Assembly: GCF_002085925.2 (NCBI RefSeq)
Contig: NZ_CP053562.1
Location: 2,460,001-2,524,000, forward strand
Direction of reading: 5' to 3'
DNA: 64,000 bases
Source: Thioclava electrotropha
GTDB lineage: Bacteria; Pseudomonadota; Alphaproteobacteria; Rhodobacterales; Rhodobacteraceae
This document shows positions 47,800 through 55,445 of this stretch, piece by piece (the first letter of the stretch is position 1; every line of letters starts with the position of its first letter). Both the position numbers and the translations under genes were made by a program. The notes beneath the pieces were generated by a model. It had not been told where the DNA came from. It was given only the letters and a program-made list of their open reading frames with translations, and ran no database searches.

Positions 47800-48950
47800 A
47801 CGCGGCCCTCCCGGATGGAACGAACAAGGGGGAAGCGCGCCATATGACGCGCGCGGATCACGAGGACCCAGGTGATGATAGCACCGAACTGGTGGATGAG
47901 ACCCAGCCACCAGTAATTCACCAGCTCAAGCGCAGTGGTGATGCCCAGCACCATCTGGAAGAAGATCATCGCCGCCATCAACGCGAAGGCTTCCTTGGTG
48001 CGCGGATGGGCCGAACTGCGCGCGCGCCATGCGGCATAGAGGCCGGACGCGAAGACGAGATAGCCGACCATGCGGTGCATGAACTGCACGAGCGCCGGGT
48101 TCTCGAAGAAGTTGCGCCAGATCGGCGTGTAATCGAAGCTTTCGGAGGGCAGGAACTGCCCGTTCATCGAGGGCCATGTCGGGAAGGCGAGACCGGCATC
48201 GATCCCCGCGGTCAGCGCACCGAGGATGATCTGCACGAAGACGAGCCCGATCAGCACCGAGCCGATCCGGGTCAGGCGCGGCTCGGCCAGGCGGCGGGCC
48301 TGCAACAGCGCCGATTCCGGGCGCGAGAGCTGCAGCGCGAACCAGGAGATCAGGCCGAGGATGATGAAGGCGAGGCCGAGGTGCGTGGCCAGCCGGTAGG
48401 AGGCGACCGAGGTCATCCGCCCCACGAGGCCCGAGGACACCATCCACCAGCCGATCGCGCCTTGCAGACCGCCCAAGACCCCGAGGCTGAACAGCCTTCC
48501 CGTCCATCCCGTCGGGATCTTCTTGGTCAGCCAGAAGCCGATGAAGCCGATGAACCAGACCATGCCGATCAGGCGGCCCAGCTGCCGGTGGCCCCATTCC
48601 CACCAGAAGATGCCCTTGAACTCGGACACGGTCATGTTGGGGTTCATGTATTTGAACTGCGGGCTCTCTTTGTAATGGGTGAATTCCGCCTGCCAGTCCG
48701 CATCGCTCATCGGCGGGATCGCCCCCGAGATCGGATCCCAGCGCGTGATCGACAGCCCGCTATCGGTGAGGCGCGTGGCCCCGCCCACGGCGATCATCGC
48801 CACGACCAGCGTGAACAGCACGAACAGCCACATCCGGATCGCCCGGCGCGCACCACGGGGCTTTGCGTCGATCATGCCGCCCTTGGGCTCGGCCCGCGTA
48901 GTGGTGCCCTCCGATCCAACTTCCTCGAAGATGCTGCGTTTCTCGCTCAT
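47796..48950 (-). CDS. ctaA: Haem A synthase (COX15/CtaA)
   Basis: Oxidises the C8 methyl of haem O to make haem A for aa3-type cytochrome oxidase, in the inner membrane. The 384-residue protein has eight predicted helices and the family landmarks VGGATRLTDSGLSITRW, FKGIFWWEWGHRQLGR and FMHRMVGYLVF, with the haem-ligand histidines. The N-terminal cytoplasmic part of about 38 residues is charged. It is followed by the coupled M32 gene. Confidence 0.96.
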   Translation of the reverse strand: MSEKRSIFEEVGSEGTTTRAEPKGGMIDAKPRGARRAIRMWLFVLFTLVVAMIAVGGATRLTDSGLSITRWDPISGAIPPMSDADWQAEFTHYKESPQFKYMNPNMTVSEFKGIFWWEWGHRQLGRLIGMVWFIGFIGFWLTKKIPTGWTGRLFSLGVLGGLQGAIGWWMVSSGLVGRMTSVASYRLATHLGLAFIILGLISWFALQLSRPESALLQARRLAEPRLTRIGSVLIGLVFVQIILGALTAGIDAGLAFPTWPSMNGQFLPSESFDYTPIWRNFFENPALVQFMHRMVGYLVFASGLYAAWRARSSAHPRTKEAFALMAAMIFFQMVLGITTALELVNYWWLGLIHQFGAIITWVLVIRARHMARFPLVRSIREGRV

Positions 48951-49094
48951 GCGTTCGGGCCCCCGGCTTGTCTGTCGCCTGTTCTCGGCAAAAATTTGCG
49001 CGAGGGCAAACTAGGCCGCCCCCTCACCGGGGGCAAGGGGGCGGGAAGGCGCAGGGCGCGCGGTCTCGGGGCACTTAGACGTGATCGGACAACG

Positions 49095-49775
49095 TCAGTC
49101 GAAATCCTCGCGGATGATGCGGTCTTCCTCGACGCCAAGCTCCTTCAACGTGGCCTCGATCTCATCGACCATCTGGTCGGGACCGCAGATGTAGAACTTG
49201 CCGCTCTCCTTCTCGACGAAGGGCGCGAGGAAGCCGCGATCGACATGCATCGAAACGACGCCCTTGCCGGGGTCGCTCTGGTCGGTGACGGTCCAGACGG
49301 TCTCCAGCCCCTTCATCGCCTCGAACTCGTCGCGCAGGATGATGTCGGCTTCCGTCTTGTTCGAGAAGATCAGGCGGCAGCCTTCGAGCGTGCCTTCGCG
49401 GGCCAAACGCGCGCGCAGGATCGAGATGAAGGGCGTCACCCCTGCCCCGCCTGCGATGAAGGTGCCGGGGCCTTCATCCTTGATCGCGCCCCACGGATCG
49501 GAGACCTCGACGGTCTCGCCGGGCGTGAGCGTCGCGATCTGCTCGGTCACGCCATCATGGTCGGGATAGCTCTTGATGACGAATTCCAGCGTGTCGCCAT
49601 CTACCGGGTTGGTGAAGGTGAAGGGGCGCTGCTCGTCGGTCCAGCCTTCGCGGGTCAGGTTCAGATCGACCGCCTGACCGGGCGCGAAGTCGAACCCTTC
49701 GGGGCGCGGGAAGACGAGGTGATGCGTGTCATGGGTGACGGGGGAAATGCTTTGCAATTCGAGACGGGTGCTCAT
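49095..49775 (-). CDS. Ferredoxin/flavodoxin-NADP reductase-like FAD oxidoreductase
   Basis: A 226-residue protein with a FAD-binding barrel (RPFTFTNP, the flavin-contact motif) and an NAD(P)-binding half (AGGAGVTPFISILR, YICGPDQM). There is no iron-sulfur domain, so it needs a separate electron acceptor. It is shorter than typical FPR (about 250) and resembles the flavodoxin reductase group. ATG 49775 has GGAGCCCTCC upstream. The partner is unknown. Confidence 0.87.
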   Translation of the reverse strand: MSTRLELQSISPVTHDTHHLVFPRPEGFDFAPGQAVDLNLTREGWTDEQRPFTFTNPVDGDTLEFVIKSYPDHDGVTEQIATLTPGETVEVSDPWGAIKDEGPGTFIAGGAGVTPFISILRARLAREGTLEGCRLIFSNKTEADIILRDEFEAMKGLETVWTVTDQSDPGKGVVSMHVDRGFLAPFVEKESGKFYICGPDQMVDEIEATLKELGVEEDRIIREDFD

Positions 49776-49846
49776 GGAGGGCTCCTTTCGTTGAAGAGCG
49801 AACGCGAGGCTTTGCGCAGACGTTCCCACTCGACTGGGCGGATCGC

Positions 49847-49885
49847 AAAGAAAAGGGCCGCGCGAGGGGATGTCGCGCGGCCCTT
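49847..49885 (-). terminator. Terminator of the Ala-rich protein gene
   Basis: AAGGGCCGCGCGA (49853-49865) pairs perfectly over 13 bp with TCGCGCGGCCCTT (49873-49885). On the minus strand it is followed by TTCTTTG. It begins 27 bp after the stop at 49912. Confidence 0.88.
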
Positions 49886-49911
49886 GGCGTTCTGGCAGTT
49901 GGCTGCTTGGC

Positions 49912-50922
49912 TCAGAGGCCCAGCGCCGCACGGATTTGATCGGCCACACCTTCGACGAGTTGCGGGTTGTCACGCGCGCTTTGCACCGCTGTGCGCAATT
50001 GCTCCTTCGTCGCTTCGGGCAGCTCGGACGTGTCGACGATATCCATCACCCGGTCCGCGTCGAACCCTTCCACGGTCAGCGCCTTCGCCGCGCTCATCAC
50101 GCCCTGCGCCGGCACCGGCTTTTGCGTGTCGCCACCGCTCGCAGTGCCTGCGGGGGCCGCCGACTGTGCGGCATTGGTCGCGGCGGCTGCGGCGTCGGCT
50201 GCGGCATTGGCGGCTTGGCTGGCGGCATCGGCTGCCGCTTTCGCCGCCGTGCTCGCGCCTTCGACAGCGCTATCGGTCGCCTCCTCTTGCGCGCCGCTGG
50301 CCGCCGAGGCAGCCGCATTCGCAGCTTTCGCGGCCGCTTCCGCAGCCGTCGTTGCAGCCTTCGCGGCATCGGTGGCAGCCGCGCTGGCCGTATCGCTTGA
50401 GGAGTCCATCGTGGCTGTCGCGGCCTTGCTTGCAGCGGAGGCGGCGTCCTTGGCCGCGTCACTCGCGTCGCTTGCCGCCTGCTGCGCGGTCTCGGTCGCT
50501 TTCGAGATGGTGTCGGCGGCGCTTTGAGCGGCGTCGGTGGCGGCGCTTTGAGCGGCGTCGGTGGCGGCGCTTTGTGTCTGATCGGCTCCGCTCTGCGCAG
50601 CCTCTTTCGCGGCATCGGCGGCATCCGCCGCCGCGTTCGAGCCCGTATCCATCGCGCCCGAGGCCTTTTCCTTCACGCTGTCGGCCGCGTCGGACGCCGC
50701 TTGGCTCGCCTTATCAGCGGCGGCCTTCACCGACTCGCCCGCAGACTTCACCGCATCGCTGGCCTTGTCCGCCATGCTCTTGTCGCCAGTCTCAGTGCCA
50801 GCCGCTGCGTTGGTTGTCGTATCGGTCGCGTCGGGCGAGTCTGTGATATCGGTATTGAGGATGATCAGTCCGGCGGCCACCGCCAACACCACGATCGCCG
50901 CTGCCACAATCTTGTTCATCAC
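49912..50922 (-). CDS. Alanine-rich, membrane-anchored LEA-like protein
   Basis: A 336-residue protein with one N-terminal hydrophobic anchor ([20 protein letters not shown]), a low-complexity section of about 220 residues made of Ala, Ser, Asp, Thr and Lys in an 11-residue-like helical rhythm (for example [20 protein letters not shown], and a repeated QSAATDAA), and a C-terminal folded piece of about 65 residues ([30 protein letters not shown]). The repeat resembles LEA/apolipoprotein-type amphipathic helices. It may act as an envelope or periplasmic spacer or in stress protection; this is inferred. Gaps of reverse frames are composition shadows. Confidence 0.75.
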   Translation of the reverse strand: MMNKIVAAAIVVLAVAAGLIILNTDITDSPDATDTTTNAAAGTETGDKSMADKASDAVKSAGESVKAAADKASQAASDAADSVKEKASGAMDTGSNAAADAADAAKEAAQSGADQTQSAATDAAQSAATDAAQSAADTISKATETAQQAASDASDAAKDAASAASKAATATMDSSSDTASAAATDAAKAATTAAEAAAKAANAAASAASGAQEEATDSAVEGASTAAKAAADAASQAANAAADAAAAATNAAQSAAPAGTASGGDTQKPVPAQGVMSAAKALTVEGFDADRVMDIVDTSELPEATKEQLRTAVQSARDNPQLVEGVADQIRAALGL

Positions 50923-51130
50923 GCTTTTTCCCTTGATTGTCTCTCTCTGCGGGCGCTATTCACCCCGCCTCGACCACTGGGCACAGCCACGCACACGGAC
51001 CGCAATCGCGCCGCAAACGCCTTTGCCCTGCCCGGCAGGACACAACGCGTTTCCTCCCTGCCCGGTTCCCGTGCCTTTGCGGTTGAATACGGCGGCACTC
51101 GGGACTATCTTTTCCGCCCGAAATTACTCA

Positions 51131-51157
51131 ATGGCTACAGAAGGATTCCCACCATAG
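51131..51157 (+). other. Eight-codon leader frame overlapping the infC start
   Basis: ATG GCT ACA GAA GGA TTC CCA CCA TAG codes for MATEGFPP. Its TAG (51155-51157) overlaps the ATA start codon of infC (51154-51156), and it contains the infC ribosome site. It could couple or compete with infC initiation; whether it is translated is unknown. Confidence 0.35.
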
Positions 51158-51696
51158 CCCGCAGACCCCATAACGCCCCGCCGACCCGTGACACCGGCCC
51201 CCGAGTGAACGGCCGCATTCGTGCGACCGAGATCCGCCTGATCGGTGCCGAGGGTGAGAATGTCGGCGTGGTTACCCCGCGCGAAGCGATGACCATGGCC
51301 GAAGAGGCCGGGCTCGATCTCGTCGAGATCTCGCCCAACGCCAATCCGCCCGTCTGCAAGATCATGGATTTCGGCAAGTTCAAATACGAACAGCAAAAGC
51401 GCGAAGCCGAAGCCCGCAAGAAGCAGAAGACGATCGAAATCAAGGAAGTCAAATTCCGCCCGGGCACCGATGTGCACGACTATGACGTCAAGATGCGCAA
51501 CGTGGTGAAGTTCCTCGAGAACGGCGACAAGGTGAAGGTCACCCTGCGCTTCCGCGGTCGCGAAATGGCGCACCAGGATCTGGGTCTCGAATTGCTCAAC
51601 CGCGTCCGCACCGATGTGGGCGAGCTTGGCAAGGTCGAGAACATGCCCAAGCTCGAAGGCCGCCAGATGGTGATGATGATCGCCCCGGCGAAATAA
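51154..51696 (+). CDS. infC: Translation initiation factor IF-3
   Basis: Checks the start codon and initiator tRNA on the 30S subunit. The 180-residue protein has the N-domain ([24 protein letters not shown]), the basic linker ([16 protein letters not shown]) and the C-domain ([23 protein letters not shown]). No ATG or GTG fits: the conserved IARRPHNAP sequence begins at ATA 51154, with AGAAGG ending 10 bp upstream, so infC starts on a rare non-AUG codon, as in E. coli (AUU), which lets IF-3 repress its own synthesis. ATT 51145 is the alternative. Confidence 0.94.
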   Translation: MARRPHNAPPTRDTGPRVNGRIRATEIRLIGAEGENVGVVTPREAMTMAEEAGLDLVEISPNANPPVCKIMDFGKFKYEQQKREAEARKKQKTIEIKEVKFRPGTDVHDYDVKMRNVVKFLENGDKVKVTLRFRGREMAHQDLGLELLNRVRTDVGELGKVENMPKLEGRQMVMMIAPAK

Positions 51697-51722
51697 CCGC
51701 CAGAGCATCGCGAGATGGTTTG

Positions 51723-51750
51723 AACCCTCCCCTCACCGGGAGGGTTTTTT
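51723..51750 (+). terminator. Terminator of infC
   Basis: AACCCTCCC (51723-51731) pairs with GGGAGGGTT (51738-51746) over a 6-nt loop, followed by TTTT. It lies 27 bp after the infC stop. Confidence 0.9.
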
Positions 51751-51792
51751 CATGGCCCGTTGGGGGTGGTTCTCGCGTTTCGGGGGGATGGA

Positions 51793-51915
51793 AAATTAAA
51801 GCGCCGCGGGAGGGAGACCCGCGGCGCATTTTGGGGAAGAGACGAGGGAGAACGTCTGTTCCTCTGGTCGGGTTCTGTGCGGTTTGGGCCGCGTCAGGGA
51901 GATCAAGAACCCGAT
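51793..51915 (-). ncRNA. Candidate FNR-regulated small RNA with three anti-Shine-Dalgarno loops
   Basis: Predicted 120-nt transcript on the minus strand. The start near 51915 is set by TATCAC at -12 to -7 (51927-51922) and an FNR box centred at -41.5. Hairpin 1: TCGGGTTCT (51914-51906) with AGAACCCGA (51876-51868). Hairpin 2: AGACG/CGTCT (51857-51853 with 51844-51840). Hairpin 3, the terminator: GCGCCGCGGG/CCCGCGGCGC (51827-51818 with 51810-51801) followed by TTTAATTTT. Each loop contains TCTCCCT (51902-51896, 51851-51845, 51817-51811). The architecture resembles FNR-induced sRNAs such as FnrS and alphaproteobacterial anti-SD sRNAs. It is not a family I can name. Confidence 0.68.
51801..51827 (-). 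terminator. Terminator hairpin of the candidate small RNA
   Basis: A perfect 10-bp stem with a 7-nt loop that is exactly TCTCCCT on the minus strand, followed by TTTAATTTTC. No protein gene on the minus strand ends here, which is why an RNA gene is suspected. Confidence 0.75.
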
Positions 51916-51949
51916 GCACTTGTGATATGGGAGTATCCGTGTGCTGAAC

Positions 51950-51963
51950 TTGACTTAGGTCAA
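51950..51963 (-). promoter_or_regulatory. FNR-type box upstream of the candidate small RNA
   Basis: TTGACTTAGGTCAA is a perfect 5-4-5 palindrome of the TTGAC-N4-GTCAA type. The minus direction gives TATCAC at the right place for a class II promoter; the plus direction has no usable -10 sequence. Confidence 0.65.
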
Positions 51964-52355
51964 AATTCATCCGGTTTGAACTGCGACAAACTGTTCCAAT
52001 GGTCACGTTTCTGGCAGGGTCGGTGAGCCGCGTGTGAGGAAAACCTTACCGGAAGCCTGACACCCCGCCTTCGGACCTGTCTTTTCGGGCTCTCAAGACA
52101 CACGGCGCGATCACGCGAGCGACTCGCCCCGACCGAACTTTCAGTGCCTTTTTCTTCCCGTCCCATCCGGTCTTGCGCGCGCGCCTCCGCAATTGCCCCG
52201 GTTTCGCCATTCCCACCGCGCGAAATCGCCCCGTTCGGAGGCGAAATCGTGACCCGGACAGGTGCGGCCCGGAATCGGGTCGGCGGCGATTGCGCGCTCT
52301 TTATCGCGTCACCCCCTGCGTGCTAGTTGGAACGAGAGGCAGTTTCGAGATCGAT

Positions 52356-54671
52356 ATGGGCAAGCAACGAGTGATCCGGCGCAGGATGCAGGCGCAAACG
52401 GGCAAGCCCGCGCTGCTCGACGCGGTGGGCTGGACCGAGGAGACCGATCTCGGGCCCCGTCACCATCTGCGCGCCTTCTTCGCCGCGCCGTCTCAGGCCG
52501 AGGATCTCAGCTTCGATGCCGTTGCCGGGGCCGCGCATCTGGCCGAGGGCCGCAATGTCGCGGGCGCGGTGATGGCGATTTACGAGCCGACCGAGCCGGG
52601 CCCGATTCAGGCCGCGATGTCCGGGCCAGACGGGCCAAGCCTGCGCGAGATTACCCCCGCCGCCCCCGATTGGGAGATATTCGAAGGCCGCAACTGCCTG
52701 TTCGGGCTGCGGCTGGAGGAGAGCGTCGAGACCGTGCTCGATTGGCTGAGCTGGCATCACGACCATCACGGCGCGACGGGCGCGGTGATCGTGAACCGCG
52801 CGCCCGAGGACAGCCCCGCAGGGTCTGGCGAGAGTTTCGCCGATGCGCTGGGAGCGGGCATGGCGCTGCGCGAGCTGGACCTGCCGGTCGCGATCTTGGA
52901 AAGTCCGCTGCCGCTCGGCAAGCCCGATCAGGGACCGGAGAACCATGTCTTCCTCGCCCCCGACGCGCCCGGCAAGGACCGGATGGAGCCGCCTGCCCCC
53001 GACCCGCAGCGCAGCCCGCTGGGTCAGGCGCTGATCTTCGAAATCGCGAAATGGCGCTTCTTTGCGAAGGCGGCCTCGGTGCTGGTGCTCGACGTGACCG
53101 ATCTGCTGGCCGCGCGCGAGCCGGGGCAGCCCTCGGCCTTCGAAGCCACGCAAGAGGCCGAAAACGGCGTAATCCTTCTGGTGGGCCGCCGCATCTACCC
53201 TTGGCGCGTGCGCAACGATCAGCCCGCGCGCTTCCCCGACCATATCTGCCGCCAGTTCGACGCGCGGCGCGGCATCGCGCGCTGGGGCTGTGCGCCGCAA
53301 AAGGCTGGGCTGGAGAATACGTGGCGCCTGCTGCGTGTCAGCTATTGCCGCCCCGATCCGGGGCTGACCTACGGCTTCTGGCGCGCGATGGCGCTGCGGG
53401 TGCCGGGAACCTCGCCTGCGGAACTGGCCCCCAAGACCTCGCTGGTCGAGGATGAACGCCTGCTGCATCTGTCGCGCGACATCTGGGGGTTCAAGCCGGT
53501 GCGCCCGCCGGTCTCCAAGGTGAAGGACGCGCCCGCGCAGGCGGTGAAGGCAGGCCGCACCGCCATCGTTACCACGATGAAGAACGAAGGCCCCTTCATC
53601 CTCGAATGGATCGCCTATCACCGCGCGATCGGGGTGGATGATTTCCTCGTCTATACGAACGACTGCACCGACGGCACCGATACGATGCTCGATCTGCTGC
53701 AGGCCAAGGGCTACGTCCAGCACCGCGAGAACCCGTTCCGCACCATGGTCGACATGAAGCCGCAGCACGCGGCGCTGGCGGCGGCGGAGACCGAGCCGGT
53801 CATCACCAAGGCGGGCTGGTCGATCTGCATGGATGTGGACGAGTTCATCAATGTGAAGATCGGCGACGGCACGCTGAAATCGCTGTATCAGGCGATGGGC
53901 GAAGCGAACATGATCGCGCTCACCTGGCGGCTCTTCGGCAATGCGGATGTCCACGCATACGAGGACAGATTCATCACCGGGCAATTCACCCGCTGCGCCC
54001 CCGAGATCGTGCGCAAACCGCATCAGGCCTGGGGCTTCAAGACGCTGTTTCGCAATATCGCGCTCTACAAGAAACTGGGTGTCCACCGCCCCAAGGGGCT
54101 GAACCCGGACCTCTGGGATCAGGTGAACTGGCTCAACGGCTCGGGCCAGCCGATGCCGCGCGAGATGTTCCGCAATGGCTGGCGCTCGACACTCGACACT
54201 TATGGCTATGACTGGGTGCAGCTGAACCATTACGCGGTGCGCTCGGCCGAGAGCTTCCTCGTGAAGCGCGACCGGGGCCGGGTGAACCATGTCGATCGCG
54301 ATCAGGGGCTGAACTATTGGTTCCGGATGAACCATAACGCGGTCGAAGATCGCTCGATTCAGCGGATGCTGCCCGCCGCCCGCGCCGAGTTCGACCGCAT
54401 GATGGCCGATCCCGAGATCGCCGCCGCGCATCACCATTCCGTCGCCTGCCACCGCGCCAAGATCGAGGAGCTGATGGCGCGCCCAGATCAGCGCGAGTTC
54501 TACGAGACCCTGACGTCGGAACGGTTCGAGGCGCTCTCGCGGATCCTGCACGTCTTCGGGTCGGCCGTGTTCAATACCGGCCCGCATGTGATCCCCGACG
54601 ATCTGCACGCCCGCGATCTGCCCGACGATTTCTTCTTCACGGTCGAAGCGCCCGACGAGGCGACGCACTGA
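52356..54671 (+). CDS. GT-A glycosyltransferase with long N-terminal extension
   Basis: A 771-residue protein. The C-terminal half from about residue 402 is a glycosyltransferase of the Glyco_tranf_2_4 type: TTMKNEGPFILEWIAYHRAIG, then the metal-binding MDVDEF (D493-V-D495-E-F). The N-terminal 400 residues are not a known domain, but residues about 120-147 (LDWLSWHHDHHGATGAVIVNR) and about 240-250 (LVLDVTDLL) look like a worn version of the same two motifs, suggesting an ancient tandem duplication with one inactive half. ATG 52356 is the best start. A paralogue lies at 55446. Sugar and acceptor are unknown. Confidence 0.82.
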   Translation: MGKQRVIRRRMQAQTGKPALLDAVGWTEETDLGPRHHLRAFFAAPSQAEDLSFDAVAGAAHLAEGRNVAGAVMAIYEPTEPGPIQAAMSGPDGPSLREITPAAPDWEIFEGRNCLFGLRLEESVETVLDWLSWHHDHHGATGAVIVNRAPEDSPAGSGESFADALGAGMALRELDLPVAILESPLPLGKPDQGPENHVFLAPDAPGKDRMEPPAPDPQRSPLGQALIFEIAKWRFFAKAASVLVLDVTDLLAAREPGQPSAFEATQEAENGVILLVGRRIYPWRVRNDQPARFPDHICRQFDARRGIARWGCAPQKAGLENTWRLLRVSYCRPDPGLTYGFWRAMALRVPGTSPAELAPKTSLVEDERLLHLSRDIWGFKPVRPPVSKVKDAPAQAVKAGRTAIVTTMKNEGPFILEWIAYHRAIGVDDFLVYTNDCTDGTDTMLDLLQAKGYVQHRENPFRTMVDMKPQHAALAAAETEPVITKAGWSICMDVDEFINVKIGDGTLKSLYQAMGEANMIALTWRLFGNADVHAYEDRFITGQFTRCAPEIVRKPHQAWGFKTLFRNIALYKKLGVHRPKGLNPDLWDQVNWLNGSGQPMPREMFRNGWRSTLDTYGYDWVQLNHYAVRSAESFLVKRDRGRVNHVDRDQGLNYWFRMNHNAVEDRSIQRMLPAARAEFDRMMADPEIAAAHHHSVACHRAKIEELMARPDQREFYETLTSERFEALSRILHVFGSAVFNTGPHVIPDDLHARDLPDDFFFTVEAPDEATH

Positions 54672-54735
54672 AGGCGGCGCCTTTACCCCAGCGTGCCCTG
54701 ACCTAGCTCTCCGAGCAAAGGAAAGGACACACAAC

Positions 54736-55401
54736 ATGGCACGCATTTTCGTCATCGGCGCGACAGGCGGCGTCGGGCATCGGCTCGTCCCGCTTCTCAT
54801 TGAGGCAGGACACGAGGTCACCGCGCTGCACCGCAAACCCGAGCAGGCCGACAGTCTCCGCGCGATGGGCGCGACGCCCGTCCAAGGCGACCTGATGGAA
54901 CTGACCGCGGGCGATTTCGAACCGATGTTCGAGGGCCATGACGCGGTTGTCTTCTCGGCGGGGGCTGCGGGCTCCGGCCTCGAGCGCACCACCCGTATCG
55001 ACGGCGAGGCACCGCTCGACGTGATTGCCGCGATGAACCGCACCGGGGTGCCCCGGCTCTACCTCGTCTCCGCCTTCCCCGATGCCGGGCGCGGCAAGGA
55101 AATCAAGTCGGGCTTCGAGCATTACATGCTGGCGAAGAAGACGGCCGACGCCGCTGTGGTGGCGAGCGGGCTCGACTATGTCATCCTGCGCCCCGGCACC
55201 TTGATCGATGAGGACGGCGACGGGCGCGTAGCGCTGGCCCATGCGCTCGATTACGGCTCGGTCGCGCGCGGCCACGTCGCAGCGGTGCTCGCGGCGCTGA
55301 TCGACGCGCCTGAGATCAGCCATGAAATCCTCGAGCTGACCGACGGCACCGAGGAGATCGCGGCAAGCGTGGCCGCCCTGCCGCGCCACGTCGCTGTGTG
55401 A
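54736..55401 (+). CDS. Atypical short-chain dehydrogenase, NAD(P)-binding
   Basis: A 221-residue Rossmann-fold protein of the atypical SDR (NAD(P)H-binding, YwnB/YhfK-like) group. The nucleotide motif is IGATGGVGHRLVP near residue 6. It lacks the YxxxK pair of classical SDRs in the usual place; YMLAKKTAD is near residue 132. It may act as a redox sensor or epimerase-like enzyme; the substrate is unknown. GGAAAGGA lies upstream of the ATG. It sits between two glycosyltransferase genes. Confidence 0.85.
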   Translation: MARIFVIGATGGVGHRLVPLLIEAGHEVTALHRKPEQADSLRAMGATPVQGDLMELTAGDFEPMFEGHDAVVFSAGAAGSGLERTTRIDGEAPLDVIAAMNRTGVPRLYLVSAFPDAGRGKEIKSGFEHYMLAKKTADAAVVASGLDYVILRPGTLIDEDGDGRVALAHALDYGSVARGHVAAVLAALIDAPEISHEILELTDGTEEIAASVAALPRHVAV

Positions 55402-55445
55402 TCCCAGACACTTGCGGGCGCGCGCGGCCTCACTACAGTGGCGAA

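Larger units (their letters stand above)
51697..52355. other. 659-bp region without protein gene
   Basis: Between infC and the large glycosyltransferase. It contains the infC terminator, the candidate FNR-controlled small RNA on the minus strand with its promoter (51793-51963), and about 390 bp before the glycosyltransferase in which I find no gene. Frames crossing it have no recognisable product. Confidence 0.6.

Noticed and set aside
47844..50846. 1000-codon plus-strand frame opposite ctaA, the reductase gene and the Ala-rich gene
   Set aside because: It crosses three well-supported minus-strand genes and their terminator; its last third is Arg/Ser/Pro repeats caused by the Ala-rich gene on the other strand.
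51950..51963. FNR box used in the plus direction for the glycosyltransferase at 52356
   Set aside because: No -10 sequence at the right distance on the plus strand and a leader of more than 350 bp would be needed; the minus-strand layout fits much better.
52323..55043. Long minus-strand frame opposite the large glycosyltransferase
   Set aside because: The product has no domain and the opposite strand has a clear GT-A motif set.
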